DNA of 64,000 nt from Promicromonospora sp. MEB111 (GTDB taxonomy: Bacteria; Actinomycetota; Actinomycetes; Actinomycetales; Cellulomonadaceae), in the NCBI RefSeq assembly GCF_030209445.1, contig NZ_JARVSD010000007.1:186001-250000 (forward strand), in the 5' to 3' direction. Below, one piece after another: positions 17,218 through 25,341 of the stretch. The notes below the pieces were generated by a model. The model worked only from the letters and a program-made list of their open reading frames with translations. It ran no database searches and had not been told where the DNA came from. Both the position numbers and the translations under genes were made by a program. Position 1 is the stretch's first letter. Every line of letters starts with the position of its first letter.

Positions 17218-18338
17218 CCTCCCGCTCCCCGCGCCGGGCCGCCCGGCCCCTGACGCGCACCCTCGCCGTGACCACGGCGCTCGCCCTGACCGGCTCGCTG
17301 GCCGCCTGCTCCGCCGACGACGGGGGCGGTGAGGCCGCCGCCGGCGACCTGTCGGGCCGGACCCTCAAGGTCGCGGTCTACGCCGGGTCGTGGGGCGAGT
17401 CGTTCAACAAGGCGTTCGTCGAGCCGTTCGAGGAGGAGACCGGCGCGACCGTCGAGCTCGTCCCCGGTGGCCCCGCCGACTGGCTCACCGCGCTGCGCTC
17501 CACCAAGGACGGCACGCCCGCCTACGACGTCGTGGCGTTCACGCCCAACGTCATCCCGAGCGCGGTCTCCGCTGGCGTGGTCGCCGAGCTCGACACCGCC
17601 CGGATCGAGCAGTTCGACCAGCTCAACACCGTGCTCGCCGAGCAGAGCAACGTGGGCGGCACCCAGTACGGCGTGCCCCTGACCGTCGGCTCCACCGGCA
17701 TCGCCTACCGCACCGACAAGGTGGACGAGCCGCCGACGGACTGGTCCGACCTGCTCGACCCGGCCTACTGCGGGCACGTGGCCGTCTCGCCGCTGACGTT
17801 CAACACCGGCGTCGAGTTCCTCGCGGGCCTGATCAACGAGGCCGGCGGCACCATCACCAACCCGGACGACGTGGACGCCGCGTTCAAGCAGCTCGAGACC
17901 CTCAAGGACTGCGCCTCGACGTTCCCCGCCGACGGTACGAGCGTCGAGACTGCGCTCTCGAACGGCGACGCCTGGGTCGCGGCGCACTGGGACGGCCGCG
18001 CGTTCGTCCAGCAGAACGCGGGCGAGCCCATCGGCTTCGCCTACCCGGCGTCGGGCTCCGTGGGCGCCCTGACCTCCCTGTTCGTCACCGAGGGCACGCA
18101 GGAGGAGGAGCTCGCGTACACGTTCCTCGACTACGTGGCCTCCAGCGAGTACCAGCCCGTCTTCTCCGAGGGCACCTGGTACGCCGCCTCCAACGACCAG
18201 AACGAGTACCCGGCGCAGTTCGACGAGCAGATCACCAGCGGCAAGGGCGCGTACGACGACTTCGTGTGGGTCGACTACGAGGCCATCACCCCGCAGCTCC
18301 CGGACCTGCAGGCGCGCTGGCAGGAGATCTTCGGCTGA
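17214..18338 (+). CDS. PotD-like ABC transporter substrate-binding lipoprotein
   Basis: A 374-residue periplasmic-type binding protein. A twin-Arg-containing signal leads to the lipobox LAAC at about residues 30-33. The mature part resembles spermidine/putrescine-type binding proteins (LKVAVYAGSWGESFNKAFVE near the start, YDVVAFTPNVIPSA later). ATG 17214 overlaps the amidase stop and is preceded by GAAGGA. It feeds the ATPase and two permeases encoded immediately downstream. The ligand is probably the amide or nitrogen-containing substrate of the operon enzymes rather than a polyamine; that is inferred from context. Confidence 0.88.
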   Translation: MTSRSPRRAARPLTRTLAVTTALALTGSLAACSADDGGGEAAAGDLSGRTLKVAVYAGSWGESFNKAFVEPFEEETGATVELVPGGPADWLTALRSTKDGTPAYDVVAFTPNVIPSAVSAGVVAELDTARIEQFDQLNTVLAEQSNVGGTQYGVPLTVGSTGIAYRTDKVDEPPTDWSDLLDPAYCGHVAVSPLTFNTGVEFLAGLINEAGGTITNPDDVDAAFKQLETLKDCASTFPADGTSVETALSNGDAWVAAHWDGRAFVQQNAGEPIGFAYPASGSVGALTSLFVTEGTQEEELAYTFLDYVASSEYQPVFSEGTWYAASNDQNEYPAQFDEQITSGKGAYDDFVWVDYEAITPQLPDLQARWQEIFG

Positions 18339-19405
18339 TGACGACGCCGACGACGGCCCCTTCGGCGGGCACGACGACGCAGGGCCGCGTGGAGATCCGC
18401 GGGCTCAGCGTCGGGTACGGCGGCGCGCCCGTGCTGGAGCTCGACGAGCTGACGATCGAGGCGGGCGAGTTCCTCTCGGTCCTCGGGCCGTCGGGCTGTG
18501 GCAAGTCGACGCTCCTGTCCGTGCTCGCCGGGTTCGTCACGCCCACCAGCGGGACCGTCGCCATCGACGGGCAGGACGTCACGCACGTGGCGCCGAACCG
18601 TCGCGAGACGGGGCTGGTGTTCCAGAGCTACGCTCTGTTCCCGCACATGACGGTGCGGCGCAACCTGGAGTACGGGCTGCGCACCCGGCGCGTGCCGCGC
18701 GACGAGCGGGCCGAGCGCGTGCGCGACGCCCTGCGGCTGGTCGACCTGGCGGACTACGCGGACCGCTACCCGCAGCAGCTCTCCGGCGGCCAGCAGCAGC
18801 GCGTCGCCATCGCCCGCGCGCTGGTCACCCGCCCGCGGGTGCTGCTGCTCGACGAGCCGCTGTCCAACCTGGACGCCAAGCTGCGCCGCCAGATGCGGCA
18901 CGAGCTGCGCGAGCTGCAGCGCGAGGTGGGCACCACCACGGTGTTCGTCACGCACGACCAGGCGGAGGCGCTCGCGCTGTCCGACCGGGTCGCGCTGCTC
19001 GCGCACGGCGACCTGGAGCAGCTCGGCACCCCGGAGGAGCTGTACCGCACCCCGCGCACCCGGTTCGCCGCGGACTTCGTCGGCGCTGCGAACCTCCTGC
19101 CGGTGCGCGACGACGCCGACGGCGGCCGCTCGGTGCTCGGCCGGCCGGTCCGGCTCGCCGCCGATGCCGGGACCGTCGCCCTGCGGCCCGAGCACGTCCG
19201 GGTCGTCGAGCCGGGCGGGGACGCCGCCGCCGCGACCGTGCTGTCGGTCGGCTTCGCCGGCGAGCGGTACGAGTACCGCCTGCGCACCACGGACGGCACC
19301 GAGCTGCTCGCGAGCCCCGCGGACGGCGGGCGGCGCTTCGCCGAGGACGAGAGCGTGGGGCTCACGTGGTCCGACGACGCCCTCCTGCCGCTCGGGGCGG
19401 CCTGA
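18338..19405 (+). CDS. PotA-like ABC transporter ATP-binding protein
   Basis: A 355-residue ATPase. Walker A is GPSGCGKST at about 50-58, the signature LSGGQQQRVAIARAL is central, and Walker B is VLLLDEPLSNLD with the H-loop VTHDQ. The C-terminal quarter (ALRPEHVRVVEPGGDAAAAT onward) is a TOBE domain, typical of PotA/FbpC importers. The start overlaps the previous stop by one base (TGATG). It powers the two permeases encoded downstream. Confidence 0.93.
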   Translation: MTTPTTAPSAGTTTQGRVEIRGLSVGYGGAPVLELDELTIEAGEFLSVLGPSGCGKSTLLSVLAGFVTPTSGTVAIDGQDVTHVAPNRRETGLVFQSYALFPHMTVRRNLEYGLRTRRVPRDERAERVRDALRLVDLADYADRYPQQLSGGQQQRVAIARALVTRPRVLLLDEPLSNLDAKLRRQMRHELRELQREVGTTTVFVTHDQAEALALSDRVALLAHGDLEQLGTPEELYRTPRTRFAADFVGAANLLPVRDDADGGRSVLGRPVRLAADAGTVALRPEHVRVVEPGGDAAAATVLSVGFAGERYEYRLRTTDGTELLASPADGGRRFAEDESVGLTWSDDALLPLGAA

Positions 19406-19406
19406 C

Positions 19407-20276
19407 GTGCCGGCCACCCGCACCCGCGACCTGCGCGGCCACGTCGCCGCGATCGTGCCCACGGCGTTCGTCGTGGTCGCGTTCCTGCTGCCGCTCGTCG
19501 GACTGCTCCTGCTGAGCCTGCGCCCCACCGACCAGATGAACAACGTGCTGCCCGGGTTCACCGGCGCGCAGTACGCCGAGGTCTTCGGCACGCCCTACCT
19601 GTGGGGCTCGGTCGTCGAGAGCCTCTGGCTCGCCGTCCGGGTCAGCGTCACGTGCCTCGTCCTGGCGTTCCCGCTCGCCTGGTACCTCGCCCGCTCGACG
19701 TCGGGCGTGGGCAAGTCCCTGGTCTTCGTCATCACGCTGTCCCCGCTGCTGACCAGCGAGGTCGTGCGGTCGTTCGGCTGGCGCGTGGTCATGTCCGGCG
19801 AGGGCCCGGTCAACGTCACGCTCCAGGCCCTCGGCCTGATCGACGAGTCCCTGCCGCTGCTGCGCTCGCCGTGGACGGTGTTCCTCGCCGTCGTGCACGT
19901 GCTGCTGCCGTTCGCGGTGCTGGCCCTGTCCGCCTCGCTCGGCGCGATCGACGACCGCCTGCTGCAGGCGTCGGCCGACCTGGGCGCGGGCGCGCTGCGC
20001 ACGTTCCGCTCCGTGGTGCTGCCGCTGGCCACCCCGGGCGTCGTGGCCGCGACGGTGATCGTCTTCTCCCTGAGCATGGGCGTGTACGTGACGCCGCTGC
20101 TCGTGGGCGGGGCCAACCAGTCGCTCGCCGGGCTGCGGATCCAGACCGAGGCCATGGTCGCCTTCGACCAGCCGCGCGCCGCCGCCCTGAGCTTCGTGCT
20201 GCTGGCCGTCACGCTCGCGGTCTGCGGCCTGATCGGCCTGCTGGGCCGGTTCGCCGAGAGGGGGCGTCGTGCCTGA
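19407..20276 (+). CDS. PotB-like ABC transporter permease
   Basis: A 289-residue permease with six membrane helices and the EAA-like loop SADLGAGALRTFRSVVLPLATPG at about 190-212. GTG 19407 begins one base after the ATPase stop codon. Homologous first permeases of spermidine/putrescine-type importers share the LLLLSLRPTDQMN periplasmic segment layout. Its last 8 nt overlap the next permease gene. Confidence 0.9.
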   Translation: MPATRTRDLRGHVAAIVPTAFVVVAFLLPLVGLLLLSLRPTDQMNNVLPGFTGAQYAEVFGTPYLWGSVVESLWLAVRVSVTCLVLAFPLAWYLARSTSGVGKSLVFVITLSPLLTSEVVRSFGWRVVMSGEGPVNVTLQALGLIDESLPLLRSPWTVFLAVVHVLLPFAVLALSASLGAIDDRLLQASADLGAGALRTFRSVVLPLATPGVVAATVIVFSLSMGVYVTPLLVGGANQSLAGLRIQTEAMVAFDQPRAAALSFVLLAVTLAVCGLIGLLGRFAERGRRA

Positions 20277-21102
20277 CCGTCGTGCCCCCGAACGTCCCGT
20301 GCTGCGCGCCGCCGGCCGGGCCCGCGCCCGCCGCGCGCTGACGCTCGTGCCCGTGGTGCTCGTCTGCGCCTTCCTGCTGCTCCCGCTCGCCGTGGTCGCG
20401 CTGAGCTCGTTCAACGCCGGGAACAACTTCCGGTTCCCGCCGTCCGGCCTGAGCCTGCGCTGGTACGCCGAGGTGTTCGGCTCCGCGCAGTGGCTCGACT
20501 CGCTCGGCTACTCGCTGCTGCTCGTGCTGCTCGTCGTGCCGGTCGTCGTGGTGCTGGGCACCCTCGGCGGGTACGCCGTCGGCGCGGGGAGCTTCCCCGG
20601 CCGGCGCGCGCTCGGCCTGCTGTTCCTGTCCCCCATGGCGGTGCCCGGCGTGATGGTCGGCCTGGCGCTGCTCTACCAGCTCCAGCGCACCGGCATGGTC
20701 GGCTCGGCGCAGGGCCTGTGGCTCGCGCACCTGGTGGTGACCTTCCCGTTCTGCGTGCGGGTCGTCGCGGTGAGCGCCGCGGCGCTCGACCCCGCGTTGC
20801 CCCGCGCCGCGCGGTCGCTCGGGGCGTCGCCGCTGCGCACCTTCCTCACCGTGACCGTGCCGCTCATGCGGCCGGGGATCGTCGCCGGGGCGTTCCTCGG
20901 CGCCGTGATCTCCCTCGGCGAGGTGGCCGTGTCGGTCCTGGTGGCCGGCGCCGGCGAGGCCACCGTGCCCGTGCGCATCTACTCCGCGGTGCAGGTCCAG
21001 CTCGAACCCACCGTCGCGGCCGTCTCCACGCTCCTGCTGCTCGTCAGCGTGGCGACCATCGCCGTGCTCGACCGCACCGTCCACGTCTCGAGGTTCCTGT
21101 AG
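20269..21102 (+). CDS. PotC-like ABC transporter permease
   Basis: A 277-residue second permease with six predicted helices. The coupling loop is AARSLGASPLRTFLTVTVPLMRPG at about 178-201. The start is GTG 20269, overlapping the upstream gene by 8 nt, so translation is coupled. Together with the proteins encoded at 17214-20276 it completes a PotABCD-type importer embedded between the amidase and the HyuA/HyuB genes. Confidence 0.9.
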   Translation: MPDRRAPERPVLRAAGRARARRALTLVPVVLVCAFLLLPLAVVALSSFNAGNNFRFPPSGLSLRWYAEVFGSAQWLDSLGYSLLLVLLVVPVVVVLGTLGGYAVGAGSFPGRRALGLLFLSPMAVPGVMVGLALLYQLQRTGMVGSAQGLWLAHLVVTFPFCVRVVAVSAAALDPALPRAARSLGASPLRTFLTVTVPLMRPGIVAGAFLGAVISLGEVAVSVLVAGAGEATVPVRIYSAVQVQLEPTVAAVSTLLLLVSVATIAVLDRTVHVSRFL

Positions 21103-21105
21103 CCC

Positions 21106-23304
21106 ATGTCATCCCCCGTGGCTGTCCCCGCAGGCCGCCGTCGCTGGCGCATCGGCATCGACGTCGGCGGCACGTTCACCGACCTGGTCGCCGTCCCCGG
21201 CGACGGCGCCTCGTGGTCGCCGGCCGACGCGATCACGCACAAGGTGCCGAGCACCCCGCACGACCCCTCCGAGGGGGTCGAGACCGGGCTGGCCCAGCTC
21301 CTGGCGCGCGGGATCGCGGTGGAGGACGTCGCCGCCGTCGCGCACGGCACGACCATCGGCCTCAACGCGATCCTCCAGGGCCGCGTGGCCCGGGCCGCGC
21401 TCGTGACCAGCGCCGGGCACCGGGACGTGCTGCAGATCGCCCGCGCGCGGATGCCGCGGTCGTTCGACCTGCACGCCACCCCCGCGCGGCCCATCGTGCC
21501 GCGCGAGCACGTGCTGGAGGTGGCGCAGCGGTTCGCCGCGGACGGCGCCGCCGTCGGCGACGGGGCCGGTGCCGACGGGGTGGACGACGCCGAGCTGGGC
21601 CGGCTCGTGGAGCGGCTGGCCGCCGTCGCGCCCGAGGTCGTGGCCGTGAGCCTGGTGGGCGGCTACGCCGCCCGCGAGGCCGAGCAGCTGCTGGCCGACC
21701 GGCTGGCCGCCGCCCTGGACGTCCCGGTGACGTCGGCCGCCGCGGTGTGGCCCGAGGCCGGCGAGTACGAGCGCACCACGCTGGCCCTGCTGGACGCCCA
21801 GATCACGCCGCTGATGACCGGCTACTTCACCGCGCTCCGCGAACGCCTGTCCCGCCTGAGGATCGACGCCCGCGTCTACATCACCACGTCGAACGGCGGC
21901 TCGGTGTCCATCGAGGACGCGATCCGGCGCCCCGTGCAGACGGTGCTCTCGGGGCCGGCCGGCGGGGTGTCCGCCGCCGCGACCGCGTGGCCCGGCACGG
22001 ACATGGTCACCGTGGACATGGGCGGCACGAGCAGCGACATCGGCGTGCTGCGCGGCGGCCGCCCCGTGCTCACCACGACCGCCACCGTGGGGCCGCACCC
22101 CCTGATGACGCCCGTGGTCGAGGTGTCCGCGATCGGCGCGGGCGGCGGCTCCGTGGTCAGCGCCGACCGGTCGGGCGCCCGGCCGGTGCTGCGCGTGGGC
22201 CCCGCGAGCGTCGGTGCCGTGCCCGGCCCGGCCGCGTACGGCGCGGGCGGCACGCAGCCCGCGCTGACCGACGCCTACGTGCACGCCGGGGTCATCGACC
22301 CGGCCACGTTCCTGGGCGGCACGTTCCCGCTGCGCGCGGACCTCGCGACGGCGGCGCTGGCGCGGGTGGCGGACGAGCTGCGGGACGGCGAGGTGTCGGG
22401 GGCCGGGCCCGCGCCGTCGGAGGCCGGGCCCGCGCGTGCCGACGGCGTCACCGACGCCGCCCTGCGCGTCGCGTCGGTCGGCATGGCCGCGCGCCTGCGG
22501 ACCGTGCTGGCCGTGCGCGGCGAGGTGCCCGAGCGGTACACGTTCGTCGCGTTCGGCGGGGCGGGCGGTACGCATGCCGCGCTGCTGGCCGACGAGGTCG
22601 GCGTCCGCCGCGTGCTCGTGCCCGCCGCGGCCGGGACGTTCTGCGCGCTCGGCGCAGCGATCGCCCCGATCCGACGTGACGTCGCGCGCACGGTGCGTAC
22701 CGTCGTCGGCGAGCAGAACGCCGAGGCGCTCACGGCGGCGTCGGCCGGGCTGGAGCGCGAGGTGCTGGACTGGCTGCGCACGCAGGACGTCGCCGCGGCG
22801 GGAACCGTCACGCTGAGCGCCGACCTGCGCTACGCGGGCCAGCCGACCACGCTGGAGGTGGTGCTCGCCGAGCGCCCGACCGACGGGGCCGGGGCGGAGC
22901 CGCTGCGCCTGGAGATCGAGCCCGTGCTGCGCCGCTTCGCCGAGCAGCACGAGCGGGTCCACGGGTTCGTGGATCCCACCGCCACCGTGCGCGCCGAGAC
23001 TCTCCGCGCGAGCGTCAGCGTGCGCCTCGGCGAGGTGCGGCCGGGGCACGGCGGAGCGGCGTTCGTGAAGACCGGCGCGCGCGACGTCCGGTACGACGGC
23101 ACGCCGCGCCCGGCGAGCGTGCACACGCTCGCGCAGGACGGCGAGGCGTCCGTGACCGGACCCGCGGTGATCGAGAAGCCCGACACGACGGTGCTCGTGC
23201 CGGCCGGGTGGACCGCGACGACCGACGACGGCGGGAACCTGCACCTGGTGCGGGGCCCTGCCGGGTCCGGCGCCGAGGCCGCCACCAAGAACGAGGAGGG
23301 CTGA
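21106..23304 (+). CDS. hyuA: Hydantoinase/oxoprolinase subunit A (HyuA family)
   Basis: A 732-residue ATP-dependent ring-opening hydrolase subunit. The Hydant_A_N domain opens with RIGIDVGGTFTDLVAV at about 15-30 and includes HGTTIGLNAILQGR. The central Hydantoinase_A domain has the second phosphate loop VTVDMGGTSSDIGVL. The C-terminus carries the acetone-carboxylase-like extension with RYAGQPTTLEV. With HyuB it should hydrolyse a cyclic amide (5-oxoproline, N-methylhydantoin or an analogue) at the cost of ATP. It begins 3 bp after the permease gene and is followed directly by hyuB. Confidence 0.92.
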   Translation: MSSPVAVPAGRRRWRIGIDVGGTFTDLVAVPGDGASWSPADAITHKVPSTPHDPSEGVETGLAQLLARGIAVEDVAAVAHGTTIGLNAILQGRVARAALVTSAGHRDVLQIARARMPRSFDLHATPARPIVPREHVLEVAQRFAADGAAVGDGAGADGVDDAELGRLVERLAAVAPEVVAVSLVGGYAAREAEQLLADRLAAALDVPVTSAAAVWPEAGEYERTTLALLDAQITPLMTGYFTALRERLSRLRIDARVYITTSNGGSVSIEDAIRRPVQTVLSGPAGGVSAAATAWPGTDMVTVDMGGTSSDIGVLRGGRPVLTTTATVGPHPLMTPVVEVSAIGAGGGSVVSADRSGARPVLRVGPASVGAVPGPAAYGAGGTQPALTDAYVHAGVIDPATFLGGTFPLRADLATAALARVADELRDGEVSGAGPAPSEAGPARADGVTDAALRVASVGMAARLRTVLAVRGEVPERYTFVAFGGAGGTHAALLADEVGVRRVLVPAAAGTFCALGAAIAPIRRDVARTVRTVVGEQNAEALTAASAGLEREVLDWLRTQDVAAAGTVTLSADLRYAGQPTTLEVVLAERPTDGAGAEPLRLEIEPVLRRFAEQHERVHGFVDPTATVRAETLRASVSVRLGEVRPGHGGAAFVKTGARDVRYDGTPRPASVHTLAQDGEASVTGPAVIEKPDTTVLVPAGWTATTDDGGNLHLVRGPAGSGAEAATKNEEG

Positions 23305-23307
23305 GCC

Positions 23308-25341
23308 GTGCTGACGACGGTCGAGAAGGACGTCGCCCACACGCGGCTGCAGGCCGCGGTCGAGGAGATGTGCCTGACCCTGCGGCGCGCGAGCCGCAGC
23401 CTGTACGTGCGCGACGCCGCCGACTTCGCGTGCGCCGTGGCCGACCTGTCGGGCCGGTTCGTCGCCTACCCGCAGGACGTCGGCGTCTCCGGCTTCGTGG
23501 GGCTCGACCTGACCCCCGCGATCGAGGCCGCGACCGCGAACGGGCCGCTGGCGCCCGGCGACGTGGTGCTGACCAACGACCCCTACCTCTCCGGCGGCCT
23601 CTCGACGCACCTGCCGGACGTCCACGCGATCGCGCCGTTCTTCGACGGCGACGAGCTGGTCGGCTACGGCTGGGCGTTCGTGCACGTGTCCGACGTCGGC
23701 GGGCGCGTGCCCTCCTCCGTGAGCGTGCTCAACGACTCCGTGTTCGCCGAGGGGCTGCGCGTGCCGCCGGTGCGGTACGTGCGCGCCGGGACCGTGGTCC
23801 CCGAGGTCGAGGCGATCCTGGCGGCCAACTCCCGCACGCCCGAGGCCAACCGGGGCGACCTGCACGCGATGCTCGCGGCGCTGGACACCGGACGGCGGCG
23901 GGTCGGCGAGCTCACCGCCGACCTCGGCCCGGCCGGGTTCGCCGACGTCGGCGCCTTCGCGCGCGAGCAGAGCGCGGCCCGCGCCCGCAGCGCCCTGCGC
24001 ACCCTCGCCGACGGCACCTACCGCTTCGAGGACTTCCTCGACAACGACGGCGTGAGCGGCGTGCCTCTGCGCGTTGTGGTCACCGCCACGGTCGACGACG
24101 GCGCCGTGCACCTGGACCTCACGGGCACCGACCCGCAGGTCGAGGCCGCGCTGAACATGGTGACGTTCGGGCGCGCGCACTCGTGGGTGGTCACGCGGCT
24201 GTTCGCGATCGTCGGCACGCTCGACCCGGCCGTGCCGCTCAACGGCGGGCTGATGGACGTCATCGGCTTCACCGCGCCCGAGGGCACGCTGCTCAACGCG
24301 ACCGGAACCGCCGCCACGGGCGTGCGGCACGCCACGACCTCGCGCGTGAACGACGTGGTGTCCGGGGCGCTGGTCCAGGCCGCGCCCGAGGTGCTGCCCG
24401 CGGCCTCCAGCGGGCTGGTCGTGCCCGTCGTGTTCGCCGCCGCCGACGGGTCCCGCGTGGACGTCGTCGAACCGATGGTCGGCGGTACCGGGGCGCGGCA
24501 CGGCGCCGACGGCGCGGACGGCCGCGACTCCGGCATCTCCAACCTGTCCAACAACCCGGTCGAGACCGTCGAGGCGAACGTGAGCGTGCGCGTGCTGCGC
24601 TACGCGCTGCGCGCCGACTCCGGCGGCGCCGGACGCTGGCGGGGCGGCTCCGGCCTGGAGCTGGAGTTCGAGGCGCTGACCGACGGCGGGCTGCTGGCCC
24701 GCGGGCTGGAGCGGCTGCGCTTCCGCCCCTGGGGCTTCGCGGGCGGCCGGCCCGGCGCGCTGACCGAGCTCGTGGTCAATGAGGGACGCACCGACGAGCG
24801 GCGGCTGTCCGTCGTGGACGTCCACCCGCTGCGCGCGGGCGACCGCGTGGTGCTGCGCACCTCCGGCGCCGGTGGCTACGGCGACCCGCTCGAGCGCGCG
24901 GAGCAAGCCGTGCTGGCCGATGTCGCCGCGGGGCTCGTTACCGTCAAAGCCGCGCTGGAGGCCTACGGGGTCGTGGTGCGCGACGGCGTGGTGGACACGG
25001 CCGCGACCGCGGCGGAACGGGCAGGGCGTTCCGTTTCGGGAGAACGGACGGGGCGTTCCGTTTCAGCGGATGGTGGCCGCGCGCACTCGCTCGGACCCGA
25101 GCGGGAGCGCTGGGAGCGGGTCTTCCCCTCCGTGCTCGCCGACCGGCTCGACGTCTACCTACGCACGCTGCCGACGACCACGCGCGCGGCACGGCGCCGG
25201 GAGATCCTCGGGGGTGTGCTGGCCGGGCTGCCCGAGCGGTTCCCCGGGGTGCCCGCCTCCGAGGCGGCATCGGTCGCGGCCGAGCGGGCGTTCGCGGAGG
25301 CGGTGACGGCCGTGGCCGGTCCGACGCCCGGCACCGCGTGA
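23308..25341 (+). CDS. hyuB: Hydantoinase/oxoprolinase subunit B (HyuB family)
   Basis: A 677-residue Hydantoinase_B protein starting at GTG 23308. The family hallmark LTNDPYLSGGLSTHLPDVH is at about 91-109, with HVSDVGGRVPSS and NLSNNPVETVEA further on. It is longer than usual at the C-terminus: an Ala/Arg-rich linker at about 560-590, containing a 9-codon repeat (GRSVS...GRSVS), separates the catalytic body from an extra tail of roughly 90 residues. It forms the ATP-dependent cyclic-amide hydrolase with HyuA. The stop overlaps the next start by 4 nt. Confidence 0.92.
   Translation: MLTTVEKDVAHTRLQAAVEEMCLTLRRASRSLYVRDAADFACAVADLSGRFVAYPQDVGVSGFVGLDLTPAIEAATANGPLAPGDVVLTNDPYLSGGLSTHLPDVHAIAPFFDGDELVGYGWAFVHVSDVGGRVPSSVSVLNDSVFAEGLRVPPVRYVRAGTVVPEVEAILAANSRTPEANRGDLHAMLAALDTGRRRVGELTADLGPAGFADVGAFAREQSAARARSALRTLADGTYRFEDFLDNDGVSGVPLRVVVTATVDDGAVHLDLTGTDPQVEAALNMVTFGRAHSWVVTRLFAIVGTLDPAVPLNGGLMDVIGFTAPEGTLLNATGTAATGVRHATTSRVNDVVSGALVQAAPEVLPAASSGLVVPVVFAAADGSRVDVVEPMVGGTGARHGADGADGRDSGISNLSNNPVETVEANVSVRVLRYALRADSGGAGRWRGGSGLELEFEALTDGGLLARGLERLRFRPWGFAGGRPGALTELVVNEGRTDERRLSVVDVHPLRAGDRVVLRTSGAGGYGDPLERAEQAVLADVAAGLVTVKAALEAYGVVVRDGVVDTAATAAERAGRSVSGERTGRSVSADGGRAHSLGPERERWERVFPSVLADRLDVYLRTLPTTTRAARRREILGGVLAGLPERFPGVPASEAASVAAERAFAEAVTAVAGPTPGTA
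25024..25064 (+). repeat. Short direct repeat inside hyuB
   Basis: The 14-mer GGGCGTTCCGTTTC occurs at 25024-25037 and again at 25051-25064, 27 nt apart, so the reading frame is kept (GRSVS twice). Each copy has a nearby inverted partner (CGGAAC at 25013-25018; AACGGA just before the second copy), so the unit can form two small hairpins. It encodes the linker before the extra C-terminal tail. Confidence 0.7.

Noticed and set aside
21109-24906. A 1265-codon minus-strand frame opposite hyuA/hyuB
   Set aside because: Antisense shadow; no recognisable domains.
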